From Acridotheres tristis (taxonomy: Eukaryota > Chordata > Aves > Passeriformes > Sturnidae), in NCBI GenBank assembly GCA_037013685.1, contig CM072906.1, positions 5,493,001 through 5,557,000 of the forward strand: a DNA stretch of 64,000 nucleotides. The letters run 5' to 3'. Shown here one piece after another: positions 1 to 11,158 of the stretch. Below the pieces are notes generated by a model that had not been told where the DNA came from, searched no databases, and worked only from the letters and a program-made list of their open reading frames with translations. Every line of letters begins with the position of its first letter. Within the stretch, counting starts at the first letter, position 1. The translations under genes and the position numbers were made by a program.

Positions 1-2890
1 ATGTGTCATTCCTGCTCCTGCACTGCCTTCTGAGATAAGAAATACAAATTAATTTGCCTTGGGAGCAGAGAAGCAGCAAGTCCTGGGGAAAGTGTCCTGA
101 CTTCCCCACTGTTTCCTCACCATCCTTATCCCACTATTTCCCTGCATGTGGAGTTTGTTTCAACCTCCAGAAGAAGAGCAAGCTCAATACAGACACCAAA
201 GCAGAGATTTTCCCCTCTAATTCTTCTTTTTTCTCCTGTTTCTTCTTTTCCATTTCCCCATCTTACAGTAACAGAGGGAACTAGGGGAATAAATCATGAG
301 GAAAGAATTCTTCTTTGGTCAAAATTAAATCCAAGTGAGAAGAGCAGGGGGTTCACTTTTATCTTCTTGTGTTCCAGCACACACAGAAATACATTTTTAA
401 ATTCCTCCTAAGCATTTGGTATGAAAGGAAAAGTTCTTGGGGTTTTTTTATTTTGTTTTTTTATGTTTTTCAGTTGGGCTTTTTTGGAGGATAGTATTTT
501 TTTTGTTGTTGTTTAAGATACTTATTACTTTCTTTTAACTGGCTCTGTCATGGAATGTTGAGTGACTCTGGCTGAGAAATTTTCTGAAACTGGGTGTCTT
601 TCATGCTGGCACTTGTAAAAACCATTTGTGGGTGCTCACAGCTTTCCCAGGTAAGAGATTTGTCAAAGGCAAGTTACTTCCAGTTGAGTTCACTGAGCAA
701 ACATCTGGCTTTTAAACCAATTTCCGGGGAGCAAACAGGGCAAGAGGCTGCTGTGGTGGAAGGCTGGGAATAAACCTTGAGGTCTTCAAAATCCCTTTTT
801 TTTTTGTTAAGAAAAGCTGCAGTGAGGGTGTTTCCAGCCTGGGAAACTCTCCCCAAGGAATGTGTGTGCAGGGAAGCAGGAGGGGTGGGAGACTGGCAGG
901 AGTCAGCTCTGTCCCTGCTCCTGATGGAGACTCCTCTGCTCTCAGCTCTGCCCTCCCTGCAGGCAGAGCTGCTGCTCAAATATTTATAAAAAACCCCATG
1001 TTCTTACAAGACTCACCGAAATCCCGGTGACACTTCTCTGTTTGGTCCTGACAGGAGATGAATGTCTCCAGAACACTCCCACGAGGAGCTGGATGGTATC
1101 CACCCTGGCCTTGGGGATTCTGGCAGGGGCTGTGCGCTGGTGTGGGGACATTCCGTTGTCATGTGGAATTCTGGGCTGATGTCACAAAAGGAGCGAGGCC
1201 TGGCCTCGTGTGGCACCAGAGAATGGCAGGGATCTGAGGAGCAGACAGAGCCCAGGATACCCCAGCCTGCCTGGACGTGTCACTGTCCCTAGCTAAGGAG
1301 TGGCAGGTCCCTTAGGGAGCAGTTGTCCCCAAGGATGCTGGGCACACCAAAGTGGTCACAGCTGCTGCCCACACGTGTCACAGTCCCCTCTGTCCCACGG
1401 CCACCCCCCAAAGGGACACCTGAGCACTGGTGACACCGTGAAAGTGCCCACACACCTCTGTGGGATCCCTGCAAATGTAGGATTTGGGGATATTTTAGCC
1501 ACTCCTTTTATTTGCTGAGCAGAGGCTGCTTGTCCTGGCACAACTCCTGAGTTAAAAAGAACCTCTCACACCTTGTGCTAGTGCTGCTCCCAGGCTGAGT
1601 GACAAAACCCTGGTCCCTCCTGTCAGCACAGAGCTCCAGAACTCTCCTGGCTGCTGAAGGCACAGAAGGGCTCTGGCTTCCTGTCCTAAAACATCCCCTG
1701 CAGCTGTTAAACAGCTTGCTGCATTAAAAGCCATGAATGAAGTGCAGTTGTACTTGTAAAGAAATAGGCTGCAGGATTTTTAGCACTCTGGGAATTGGGA
1801 GCAACAGTGCTTTGTAAATTAGATCTATTAAATACTTAGTGATATCAAAATTTCATGTGGTGCTTTTCTTCAAAGAAATCCGAGGTGGCTCTGCTCATCA
1901 AGCACTTCTCCCTCACACTGACCTGCCCTTCCAGAATCACTTGAGAGATCCTATTTGATCCCAAGCTAATTCCTAATGAGATTTCCTACTTTCCCAAGAG
2001 CCTTTTATGCAGACAATTCTCGGCTTTGAAGATGTTTTCCCAACACCAAGCATGGACAGAATAGTCTTGGTCCTTGGGAGCCACGAGCCTGGATGTGAGG
2101 GAGGTGGGTGATTGCTGTTGTGGCACGGATTTTATGGAGGAGGAGGAGGCTGGGATGGCCCTGCCGAGCTCTGCCTTTGTGAGGATGGTGCTTTCAGACC
2201 TCCAGCAGTGCCTGGCTTCCCCAAAGGACGGCAGGAAATGGGAACGGTGCAATCAGCCCATCCTGGTCAGAAATGACCCAAGGTTCCAGGGAATGGGAGT
2301 GCTCCTGGTGCTGCCCTGGGATTATCAGCTCCTGCCAGGGCTGCCTGGAGCTGCAGAGCTCCTGTGGAGCAGCACACATCACCCCAGCCCTGGGAAACTC
2401 GGCTGCTGTAGGACGGAGCGTGGGATGCATTCAGAACACACAGCACATTCCCGAAAATTCTGGACTGGAGACTCAGTTCCAGCATCTCTCCAAACTGGAA
2501 ATAGGTGAGAGAAGAGAGAGACCCTCCCAGGGGGAGCTTCCCAGGCCCAGGCACCCCCCGAGCTGGCAAACAGAGCCCTCCTGGCACAGGCAGTCCCTTG
2601 GGGAGGTTGTGTGAGCATCCCTCTTGTTTATCCCTGCCCGTGCTGGTACAACAGGTCAGGAACAGGCTGCCAGAGATAATGCACTCCCCGTCAGAGTAAC
2701 AAGATCATCAGGAGGAAAACTGGGGAGACAATAAACCGGCAGGAAAGCTGAAGAGTGAGAAACAAAAGAGGAACAGAGAAGAAGTGACAATGTTATCTTT
2801 GTTTATTGCTCCTCCGAGTCACCATTAGTTATTTAAGATATTCATCTGCCAGCTCCCAGCCCCATCAAATTAAGGGATCCAGAGGGTGCT
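1..2890. other. Unrecognised non-genic sequence
   Basis: No exon, repeat family or RNA gene is recognisable here. The open frames are short and resemble no protein family I know. T-rich runs lie at about 440-530. The stretch from about 2690 to 2845 is AT-richer, contains stacked ATAATG, GTTATT and TATTTAAG words and is free of obvious repeats. It could be a short conserved non-coding element, but that is only an impression from composition. Confidence 0.6.
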
Positions 2891-2896
2891 GGGGTG

Positions 2897-3128
2897 TTGG
2901 ATTTTTTTTTTTTTTTTTTGGATAATTTTTTTGTTTGTTTTTTGGAGTTTTTTGGTTTTTTGGTTTTTTTTCGTTTTGTTTTGTTTGGTTTGGTTTGGTT
3001 TGGTTTTTTGGTTTTTTTTTTTTTGTTTGGTTTGGTTTGGTTTTTTGTTTTTTGTTTATTGGGTTTGTTTGTTTGGTTGGTTGGTTGGTTGTCTGGTCGG
3101 GGTTTTTTTTTGTTTTTTTTTTTTTTTA
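2897..3128. repeat. T/G-rich low-complexity tract, (TTTGG)n / (TTGG)n
   Basis: About 230 bases made almost only of T and G on the plus strand. It opens with a long T run, passes through TTTGG pentamers and pure T runs, and ends in GTTTG and TTGG tetramers. Open frames over it read as Phe/Trp/Leu/Val/Gly strings and are artefacts. The strand asymmetry is extreme: the complement is a C/A tract. Confidence 0.9.
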
Positions 3129-3459
3129 ATGCCAAACAAGTTGGTATGTCCCAAAGGGAGAGGGCTTTTCCATGAATGATGGATCCAGGGTGGTGCAGCT
3201 CGATTTAGGGGCAGTGCCACATGGGAGCACAGGGGATTTCTCCTGTCAATATTTCCCTGGTGGATTCAGAGGCTGTGACACAGGAACAGGAAGGATTAAG
3301 GACAGGGATAACCCACAGCTGGAATCCAGATGCTGCACGGACAAGGCACATCCTGGGAATTCCTTTGGAAAGAGGCTGCCAGGTGGGGGAAAACAGCTCA
3401 GATGTGCTGCAGCTCCCCGAGGAGAACGAGTGTGGGTCCATTTTAGGGGTAACCAGAAA
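3129..3459. other. Unrecognised non-genic spacer
   Basis: Ordinary mixed-composition sequence between the T/G tract and the ~170-bp tandem array. I recognise nothing in it. Confidence 0.6.
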
Positions 3460-3950
3460 GAACAGGTGCCCAAAAATGGCACTAAAAATGGCCCAAGAAG
3501 TCCTAAAATCTGCACTCAAACACTCCAAACCTGCCAAAATTCCGAGCATTTCTGGGAAAAACATTGGGAAAAATTCAGCCTAAAAAAAACCCAGAAAAAT
3601 CCCTAAAAATTTGCACTAAAAAAACAAAAAATTCCATAAAAATTGCACTAAAAATGGCCCCAAAACTCCTAAAATCTGCACTAAAACACCCAAAATCTGC
3701 CAGAATCCCAAGGATTTCTGGGAAAAATACTGGAAAGAACTCCTTGAAAATCCACACTGAAATATTAAAAAGAAATCCCTAAAATCCCCCTAAAAGTCCT
3801 AGAATCGGTCACCAGACACCTAAAACGTGCACTGAAACATCCAAAGTCTGCACTTAAATACCCCAAACCTGCCAAAATTCCGAGCATTTCTGGGAAAAAC
3901 ATCAGGAAAAATTCAGCCTAAAAAAACAGCAAAATCCCTAAAAATGTGCA
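3460..3950. repeat. ~170-bp imperfect tandem array, about 3 units
   Basis: The word TTTCTGGGAAAAA recurs near 3549, 3715 and 3887, spacing about 166 and 172 bases. Each time it is preceded by a CTGCAC..AAAC..CCAAA..CTGCCA block and followed by CCTAAAA-type A-rich sequence. Units 1 and 3 share a run of about 40 identical bases (near 3525 and 3861). Unit 2 is more diverged. The array ends where the LTR-like element begins. The A-rich strand gives stop-poor frames with a K/P/N-rich reading that is not a protein. Confidence 0.8.
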
Positions 3951-3957
3951 CCTGAGA

Positions 3958-4482
3958 GATGGTGCTGTGGGAAGTGATGGGGTTGTCAGGAAAATTAATC
4001 CACAAACACCAGAGGTTTATGTCCAAAATGGAGGCAGAGGAGTCCTGTAACTTTATTGGAATACAGGGAGAGGCCATGGGGCATTTCCCTGGGATCTCTC
4101 TGATTTTTGGAGGATGCAGCCTCCTTTCAATCCTCATTTCCCAGCTGCATTTCCCTCTCTCTTTCCCCATTGCTGAGGTATTGAGAGGCTCAGACTTCCC
4201 AGAACACCTGATACCTGAGATTCCCCTCTAATGTACAACCCTCCCTTTTAATTTTTTTTAATTTTTAGTTTTTTCTCTGTTGCTTCTTTCATCTTTTGAT
4301 GTCCAATTTCATTTATCAGCAAGCCTACAGTTTGTTTGTAAAGGCAAATATCTTCTTCCATTCATCAATCAGTGGAATCCTTCCCATTGTTTCTTTTCTC
4401 CCTCAGTGCTGGTTTTATCTCCCAGCAGACCCACAGCTTGTTTGTAAAGACAAATTCGACATTGCTGTCAGGGTGATGAGAT
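3958..4482 (-). mobile_element. Endogenous retrovirus LTR-like element, copy A
   Basis: Clearly homologous to 10715-11155: shared blocks include the TGTCAGGAAAATTAAT start, a GGTTTATGTCC word, and the 'GTAACTTTATTGGAATA' segment, then GGATGCAGCCTCCTTTC and the AAGCTGCATTTCCC-like block. On the minus strand this places an AATAAA signal (complement of 4052-4057) near the 3' end, as in an LTR. The distal part, with a CAGTTTGTTTGTAAA word, is present twice in this copy (near 4327 and 4435), so it carries an internal duplication of roughly 110 bases. I cannot fix the ends or name the family. ERVL-like is a guess. Confidence 0.7.
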
Positions 4483-5187
4483 TTGAGGGGGCCCAGCCCC
4501 TGACACACCTGGGCAGGTGACACCTCTGAGCCACCTCACTTCTCCTTCACTCCCTAAGAGATCCCCAAGCCCAGTGGAGACACCCAGGTGTGCAGGAGCA
4601 CGTGTGCACCCATGGGTGCTGTTTGGCCTCTTCCCTTCTTCCCTCTGCCTTTTGTTCCTGCCTGCCCCAGGATCCAGGAGAGCAGCAAGAACATGGATTT
4701 AACACAGGGGCTCAAAATAGCCTAGACAGTGTTTCCCTCGGGGAACCAGGCAGAGAGGAGGCACCTGGCACGGAGAAGTGATGAAGAGGGAGGGAAGAAA
4801 AGAGTCACGACTGCCCAGCTTCCCTTGATTCGTGTCTGTGCAGAGGAGGGGGTGGAAAAGGGTGGCAGGAGGTTCAGGGAGCCCTGGCTGGGTGAGTTTT
4901 GTGAGTTTTCCCCTTGCAGAGGGGCAGCTTGGACAGCACTTGGAGCAGCATCTCCCTCCGGGGGAAGCAGAAGTCTGCAAACCGGCCAGGCGTGGGATTA
5001 AATAAATTAATGAGCTGAGGAAGGTGGAGAGAAACACTCATCTGGCTGGTTAAAAAAAACCCCCAACCCACGAGAAGTGAGGATTTATGGCAGGGGTCAA
5101 AGGCTCCCATCCTCTCTGGATCCAGGCTAAAATCTCCACGGGGTCCCTCACTCCCCAGTGGCTGCACATCCATTGCCAGCAAGAAGG
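4483..5187. other. Unrecognised non-genic sequence
   Basis: No recognisable exon, repeat or RNA gene. Open frames on both strands are short and low in plausibility. Confidence 0.6.
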
Positions 5188-5260
5188 AGCAGCACAAAAA
5201 TGATCCCAAACAAACAATTAGCAGCACAAAAATGATCCCAACCAAACAATTAGCAGCACA
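5188..5260. repeat. 32-bp direct duplication, 2 copies plus a stub
   Basis: Units at 5188-5219 and 5220-5251 differ by one base (AAACAAACAATT versus AACCAAACAATT). A partial third copy, AGCAGCACA, follows. This looks like a recent short tandem duplication. Confidence 0.9.
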
Positions 5261-6040
5261 GCAGCCAGGAGGGCTGCACAGACAGATGATGTTAACATGT
5301 TAAACAGCAGCTTTAGCGCTGTCAGGGCTTTCTGCTGGAGCCAAAACAGAGCAGGGGAAGATGTGAAGCATGGGATGGGGGAAGGCTCCACATAACCCGG
5401 TCGCCAGTGGCTGATTTGGGTCCTGCAGGACTCTCCTGCTGGATAATCTGCTGGATGGGACCATTTTGGCACGTGCCATTCCAGCAGGAGCTTCCCTACC
5501 CTGATGAAGGAGACTCAAATCCATCCCAGTCCCTGGGCTGGCATTGGGCTGAGCAATTTCATTGTGCAGACCCCGAGCTCGACATCTGCCCCCCAAAAAT
5601 AACGAAGCCTCGAGTGGCACCACTTTTTTTGGCTGGAAAAAAGATGTGAGACTGAAGCACCCGTCCTGCAGAGAGGATTTTAGTGGGGCCAGGACAGAGC
5701 CCGTGGTGGCATTAATGGGGTCTTCCTGCTTTGCCCCACAGCCCCCGGGCCCATCTGACACAGCTGGCAAACATCTGCCTGGCCCTAATGACTCTGCCCA
5801 CCCTAATGACTCTGCCTGACCTGGAGGGCATCACAGCCCATCACCAATCTGCCAGCCCAGCTGTCACTCCCGGGCACAGAGGCCACCAAACCCTTCCTGC
5901 CACCACACACAGGCTCCTGCAGCTGCAAACACCCCCAAGAGGAGCCAGCAGCTCCCCGGGGGATGCCTTTGGAAAAGGTTTCAGAGACCTCAGCGCTCGC
6001 ACTTGGCAAAGCCCCAGCCTTGCATGCAGTGGAAAGAACC
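5261..6040. other. Unrecognised non-genic sequence
   Basis: Mixed composition. Nothing recognised on either strand. Confidence 0.6.
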
Positions 6041-6350
6041 AAACATAAAAACTGTGATGTCCCCTACTTTTATTTTATGTGTTTGTTTTATTTGGGGTGT
6101 TTATTTTCGAGGAGATTACCAGTAAATTTAATGTCAATACAGTTAATCCCCATATATATTTAGTGAGGGCAATTAGCCGGTGTTTCTTTTAAATATACAC
6201 AATAGAGAGGTGGATATACAGTTTATACAGTATAATTAGATATATACACACACATAAATAGATGCATAACTCTGTCTGCAGCGTGTATGGGTGAGGAAGG
6301 ACCGGGGTAATGTGCCATGACAATATTTATCTCGCACCATATTTATACCC
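6041..6350. other. AT-rich low-repeat block, candidate conserved non-coding element
   Basis: A sharp switch to AT-rich sequence with many TTTAT, TTAAT and TATAC words and a short (CA)n stretch near 6248. It contains no CR1 or LTR words. It stands out from the G+C-rich flanks and resembles the AT-rich blocks near 12.4, 33.2, 43.0 and 55.0 kb. The call rests on composition only. Cross-species alignment would be needed to support conservation. Confidence 0.3.
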
Positions 6351-8362
6351 TGAGAGCTGGAGAAGCACAGAGGGGCTCCACACAAACAGCCACGAGCAGA
6401 GGGGGTGTGCAAGGGAGATGGGGGCAGTGCCAGGGGGATTTTTGGGGGAAAAGGGGTTTGGGACCTGGGGAGTCAGCACAAGGGGAGACTGAGTCACTCT
6501 GAGCATCCAGACCAGAGGGAAGCAGCTGCTAAGGTGGTGCAAGGGACACAGGAGGTGGTTTGGGTGCATTTCCCCGCTTTGCTCGTGGTGTTTTGTGCAT
6601 TTTTCTGTGATGCATAAATCCCCGTTGCTGTGATGGATAAATCCCTGTTGGATACCCTGTAAATCCTGTGTGTGAGCAGGCACAGAGTGCAGGAACCCTC
6701 CTGCCCCTTGCCCGGTGCCAGAGCATCCCTTGAGTGCAGCACCAGCCCCGTGCAATGGGCAGGAAAACCTGGAGCCCTTCAGCACAGCCCAAGTCCAGTC
6801 TGGGTGCAGGTGTGGGAGCAGATGTTGGAGGGAAAGGCAATCTCTGAAAAGCAAAAGCTGCCAATCTCCCTCGGCTTTTCCTCCAACATTCTTTCCTGGG
6901 TGAAACCCTGCCCTGTTCCAGCTGGAGCCTCGGTGGCTGGGGAGGTGTGGTGGGGAAATGGTTGGATGATTTTCTCTGTTTGGAGGGTCCCTCATCCTCT
7001 CCAGAGCACAGAGGCTGAGGGAGATTTGGCATTTCATGGTCCTGCAGCTCTCAGCTCCTCTGGAAGCACAGAGCAGCAGCTGAGGGGCTGCTGGGTTAGA
7101 GGACCCAGGAGAATTCCCTTTATTTCCCCACCCCTCCTTGAGAAGTGCCATGAGATGTGGAGTCAGACAGCATTTCTAGACCTCATCCCTCCAGGAGCAG
7201 AAGGCATTTTGGAGATGGTTTGAGACATATTTTTAAACACAGAAAAATCTGACCCCTGTGGAAGTTTTCACAGCCTTTTCCCATCTTCAGAGTGGGTGCA
7301 AGTGTTTGAGCAACGTGCCTCTTCCCCAAAAAGCCACCCTTTACCTGGGTACAGCCAAGCCTGGCACTCTGCAAGCTTGCAAAAGCCTGCAGCATTTGTT
7401 AAACATGCAAATTATAGTTTATCACTAGCAGGAATAAAAACCAACACTGTTATTTCCCCTGCTCAGCCTCCCCAGCAGCCGTTCCCACTCCTGCTGGAGC
7501 TGCTCAGCTGAGCAATGGGAGCTGCTCATGTGTGTGCCTCCAGCTCCATCACCCCAAACCCCTGTGGGGGCAAAACCCTCCCTCTCTCTGCACCCAAAAC
7601 CTGGGGCCCATCCTCAGGTGGCCCGTCCTTGAGGGCTGGCTCTTTCCTGCTTTAAAAAAACAAAAGTGAATGCATTCCTTTTTGTCCTCCTTCCACCTGT
7701 TCCTTCTTGGCCGCCACCAGCCTGGTTTTCAAGCTCGCCCAGCCCTCACTGTGGGCTGCACAGGCAGTGCTAAAATCCTGCCTGCAGCTACTCGTGGTGT
7801 GAAGCTGCCTCCAAAAGACTCCCAGAGTCCTCAACATTCCTCTTTCCCTTTGAGCTTCTCCAGCACTGTCCCAAATATAAATGAGGGGTGAATCCTGGGA
7901 TCACACTGCCTCCCCTCAGCTCCATTCCCTGCTCCTCCAGGGCAAAGCATGAAACCTCCTCCTCCCTTCCAGCTCTGCTCGGGGAATTTGATTCCCAACC
8001 ACTATTTCTGGTTATTGATTCCTGCACTCCTCACTGTGGTGGGAAGTGACCTGTAACCAGAGCAGCAGTGCTGGGTTTATCAATCTCCTTAAGATAATGA
8101 GGACCACGGGCAGGTGGAGAAGGGAATAAATGCTGTGAGTGAGGAGAGTTTGTTTACCACTCAGTGAGGAAAGCCAGAGGCAAGCAGGGAAGCCCTGCAT
8201 TTCATCATGGCCAGCCTGGAGGAGCTGGCTTGGGATACTCAGTCAGGATTTGGGATTATCTGTCCTGGACTCCTGTCCCGTTGGGAACAGATTCCAGCTC
8301 TTGCCTTAGAAAGGTCTCCCTGCCTTGGAGAAGCCATGAGAGCCCAGGCTGGGGATGGAAGT
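6351..8362. other. Unrecognised non-genic sequence
   Basis: A minus-strand open frame of about 274 codons (7151-6327) and several overlapping plus-strand frames reflect stop-poor G+C-rich sequence. None shows a recognisable domain. A short near-duplication of about 21 bases lies near 6609-6652 (GAT..ATAAATCCC..GTTG twice). A perfect ATGCAAAT octamer lies at 7405-7412. Confidence 0.6.
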
Positions 8363-8515
8363 GTTGGATAAGAATTGTTGTGGCCATTAATGGATCCAAA
8401 ACACAAAAAATTCCTTTTTCAGGCAGAGTCTGGGTTTGGAAGGGTTGGATAAGAGTCTTTGTGACCATTAACAGATCCAAACCAGAATAAATCCTCTTTT
8501 CAGGGATCTCATCCC
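8363..8515. repeat. 81-bp tandem duplication
   Basis: GTTGGATAAG begins copies at 8363 and 8444. Both contain TTGTG(G/A)CCATTAA, GATCCAAA and a CCTCTTTTCAGG-type end. The copies are perhaps 75-80% alike, so this is an old local duplication. It produces a two-fold repeated peptide in the plus-strand frame that is not a protein. Confidence 0.8.
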
Positions 8516-9317
8516 TGAATCACAAACCAGCCCCTCTCCCAGTGCCGTGCTGAGGAAAGCACTGCTCAGAAGCAGTCCCAGAGGAATAATTATCAATTTT
8601 GGCCTCTTTGCTATTGAAATGCTGCCTCCAGTTAACTCCCACCCCGAGAGCCAGAGCCTTCCTGGGAGCAGGGCTGGGCTCAGGACTGCCTGGGATCAGC
8701 CAGGAGCGAGTGCCTGGTTTAATCCCACGGATCTCCCCCGATTTGTGGTTAATTGCTGTGAGCAAACTCAGCAATCTGGGGGGTGATTAAACGACCCAGT
8801 GGCGCCAGAACAAACCCCGAGCGTGCATTAGCAGGCTGGGAGCAGCAGGTTATCTGCAGGTGTGTTCAAAGCCCTCCCGGTGCCCTTGCACAAACAGATT
8901 TAAGGGTGCAGGAGGTGGCAGCCAACGGAGAGTTAAAAATGAGAATTAAACCCACATCTCCTCAAGGCTAAGACAGGGCCTTACCCCCAAATAATCACTT
9001 TGCTGCTCCTCCATGACCTCTCTGCGATGCAAATAGCTTTGCAGTGGAAGGGCTAATTCATTCTCACAGCTAAAAATGATCATTGCTGCGAGAAAGTGTT
9101 CTGGGCGTGAATCCTTTGCGCAGCAAATAGCAGTATTAACAGGTTCATTTTCTCCCAGCAATGCTATCAAAAGCTCTTTAAGCTGCTTCCAGCACACAGC
9201 ACAGACGCAGCAGCCTGCAAAAGGGGTGGGAGATGTGATTGCAGGCAGACCTCCCGCCTCAGCCTGCAAAGCCAGCCCAGCCCCGTGCTGGGAGCATCCA
9301 GCCCGAGGGCTGGGAGA
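8516..9317. other. Non-genic sequence with candidate regulatory block (about 8990-9200)
   Basis: Between about 8990 and 9200 the sequence is low in repeats and contains a perfect octamer ATGCAAAT (9027-9034), the word AAAATGATCATT and AACAGGTTCATT. This gives it the look of a conserved non-coding element. The rest is unremarkable. No gene is recognised. Confidence 0.4.
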
Positions 9318-9476
9318 GTCCCTGTCCTCTCCTCAGGTGTCCGTGTCCCCTCCTGAGATGTCCCTGTCCCCTCCTCAGGTGTCTGTGTCCCCTCCTCAGG
9401 TGTCCCTGTCCCCTCCTCAGGTGTCCCTGTCCGCTCCTGAGATGTCCCTGTCCCCTCCTCAGTTGTCCCTGTCCTA
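9318..9476. repeat. 21-bp minisatellite, about 7.5 copies
   Basis: The unit is built from TCCCTGTCCCC, TCCTCAGG and TG. Variants replace CAGG with GAGA and one CCCC with CGC. Because 21 is a multiple of three, the plus frame reads a repeated VSLSPPQ-like heptapeptide that ends at a stop in the last unit. This is a repeat artefact, not a protein domain. Confidence 0.92.
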
Positions 9477-9998
9477 GGGAAAGCTCCACTTCTGAGCAAA
9501 GGTTTGGGGAATTTCTGCTTTTCCGGCAGCTTTGGGAATGGGGTGGTTTCCCTGGACAGGACAGTTCCATGTCCTGCTCCCCCAGCTGGTTTGGGGATTC
9601 TGTGGTTTGCCTGCACTCAGTTGTGGGCTGCTGCTAATTGGTGTGGTTAATTGGTGTGGTTAATTGCTTAGGGTTAGGGTGTGGTCCCTGCTCTAAACCT
9701 CTCATCCCACCTCGGTATCTCCAAGCTCTGGAGGTAAATCTTTATTTCCTGCACTTTTTTCCAGAAAATGAAGGCATAACTAGTCAAATCCCTGAAATTG
9801 CTGGATGGATCATTGCCAAAAAGCGGGAAGGAAACACGAGCTGCTGATCCTGTGTTTATCCAGGTACTGCTGCAGGTGCTCCAGCTCAGGTGGGTTTGGG
9901 AATTGTGTGAGACTCCATTTGGGGCTCGTTCCAGCTGTTTTTTAGACATCATCCCGGGGACTCTGTGACTTTTGTGCGATGCCAAGCTCCCGAGCCTC
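9477..9998. other. Unrecognised non-genic sequence
   Basis: It contains a small 16-bp duplication (TTAATTGGTGTGG words at 9637-9665), immediately followed by two telomere-type hexamers TTAGGGTTAGGG (9668-9679). Two hexamers are too few to call an interstitial telomeric repeat. Nothing else is recognised. Confidence 0.6.
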
Positions 9999-10258
9999 AG
10001 AGAAGCACAGAGCAGTGGGGCTGGGAGGGATCTTTAAAGGTACCGAGGCCAACCCTCCAGCACCGAGCAGGGACATCCCCACCCAGATCACCTTGCTAGA
10101 GCCCCATCCAACGTGGCCTTGAATATTTCCTGGGGTGCAGCATCCACCCCCTCTCCGGACAAACAAAAAATCGCTTTCCTTAGATCCATTCTCCATTTCC
10201 TGTTGAATTTAAAGCCATTCCCCGTCGCAGCGGTGTGTTCCATTATAGGATGGCACGT
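9999..10258 (-). mobile_element. CR1 LINE 3' end, truncated
   Basis: Read on the plus strand this is the complement of the avian CR1 3' region. It has 'CTGGGAGGGATCTTTAAAGG', then CATCCCCACCC, then 'GAGCCCCATCCAACGTGGCC', TTGAATATTTCC, GCATCCACC, and 'GTTGAATTTAAAGCCATTCC' near the far end. That order matches CR1 3' UTR and tail on the minus strand. It is diverged by point changes and carries no coding region. The 5' truncation typical of LINEs lies near 10258. Confidence 0.9.
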
Positions 10259-10460
10259 TTGGGGTGTGCAGAGGAGGGTTTGCAGCAGGAGGGGGGACAG
10301 GGCTGGGCAGTTTTGCCCCGGAGCAGAGGCAGCAGCGGGCTGTGGGTGCCGGGGATGCGCTGGGAGCAGCAGCTGGCTCGGAGCAAACGCTCTCCGAAGG
10401 TCGGCAGCGCTGCTCCCTCGGCAGGAAAGCCCACACACCTTCCCCATGACAACCCGGTAC
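10259..10460. promoter_or_regulatory. Short CpG-rich patch
   Basis: From about 10310 to 10460 roughly a dozen CpG dinucleotides occur in about 150 bases, with GC-rich words such as GCCGGGGATGCGCTG and CGGCAGCGCTG. This is far denser than the surrounding sequence. It is too short for a standard CpG island and no promoter element or exon follows. It may be a small regulatory patch or simply under-methylated sequence. Confidence 0.3.
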
Positions 10461-10714
10461 GTGCTCCAAAGGAAAACAATATTGCTCTTTTTTTCTTTTT
10501 TTTTTCCGTTAGTTCCTGGGTTGCCTCTTGCGTTCAGCAGAGCTGCTGCTTCTGCCTGCTTCGAATCCAGATCGAGGCGTTTGGGGTGATGGGGATTTGT
10601 GCCAGCAAATCCTGGGGAGAGCTTGGCTGGGTTTTCTTGGCATTGCTGGGCAAGACCAGAAGTGGGGAGGATGGAAGAGCTGGGATCAGGTAAATCTCTT
10701 GCCACAGTTTCGTA
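10461..10714. other. Unrecognised spacer
   Basis: A T run lies at about 10486-10505. The remainder is unremarkable sequence leading into the second LTR-like copy. Confidence 0.6.
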
Positions 10715-11158
10715 CCACAGCGATGTAACTGTCAGGAAAATTAATTCACAAGCACCAGAGGTTTATGTCCAAAAAGGACACAGAGGAGTCCTGTAACTTT
10801 ATTGGAATAAAGGCAGAGGCCATGGGGCATTCCCCTGGGGCATCTCCAGTTTTTGGAGGATGCAGCCTCCTTTCTATCCTCATTTCCCAGCTGCATTTCC
10901 CTCTCTCTTTCCCCCTGGCTGAGGTATTTGAGAGGTGCAGACTTCCCAAAACCCTAATGCCCAAGACTCCTCCTAATGTATCTCCTCCTCTTCTCTTTTC
11001 CATGTGGAAGTTTTCCAGTGGAACTCCTATGGAATTGATGGCTCCCCCATTGTTTCTCTCATCTCTCAGTATCCCATTTTATTTATCAGCAGACCTACAG
11101 TTTGTTTGTAAAGACAAATCTCTCCCATTCCTTTCACAACCCCCATGTAACCTGGCAA
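10715..11158 (-). mobile_element. Endogenous retrovirus LTR-like element, copy B
   Basis: It is homologous along most of its length to 3958-4482, roughly 85% identical in the best part by eye. On the minus strand an AATAAA signal is the complement of 10798-10803. The distal block containing ACAGTTTGTTTGTAAAGAC is single here, unlike copy A. Homology with a third copy at 50305 begins at an AACTGTCAG word, so the true 3' edge lies slightly upstream of 10730. No retroviral coding sequence lies beside it, so it is best read as a solo LTR. Confidence 0.75.

Noticed and set aside
9668..9679. Interstitial telomeric repeat (TTAGGG)2
   Set aside because: Only two hexamers, easily produced by chance. 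No decayed telomeric repeats around them.
10540..10580. tRNA B-box-like word (CTTCGAATCCAG)
   Set aside because: No matching A box, acceptor stem or cloverleaf could be drawn around it.
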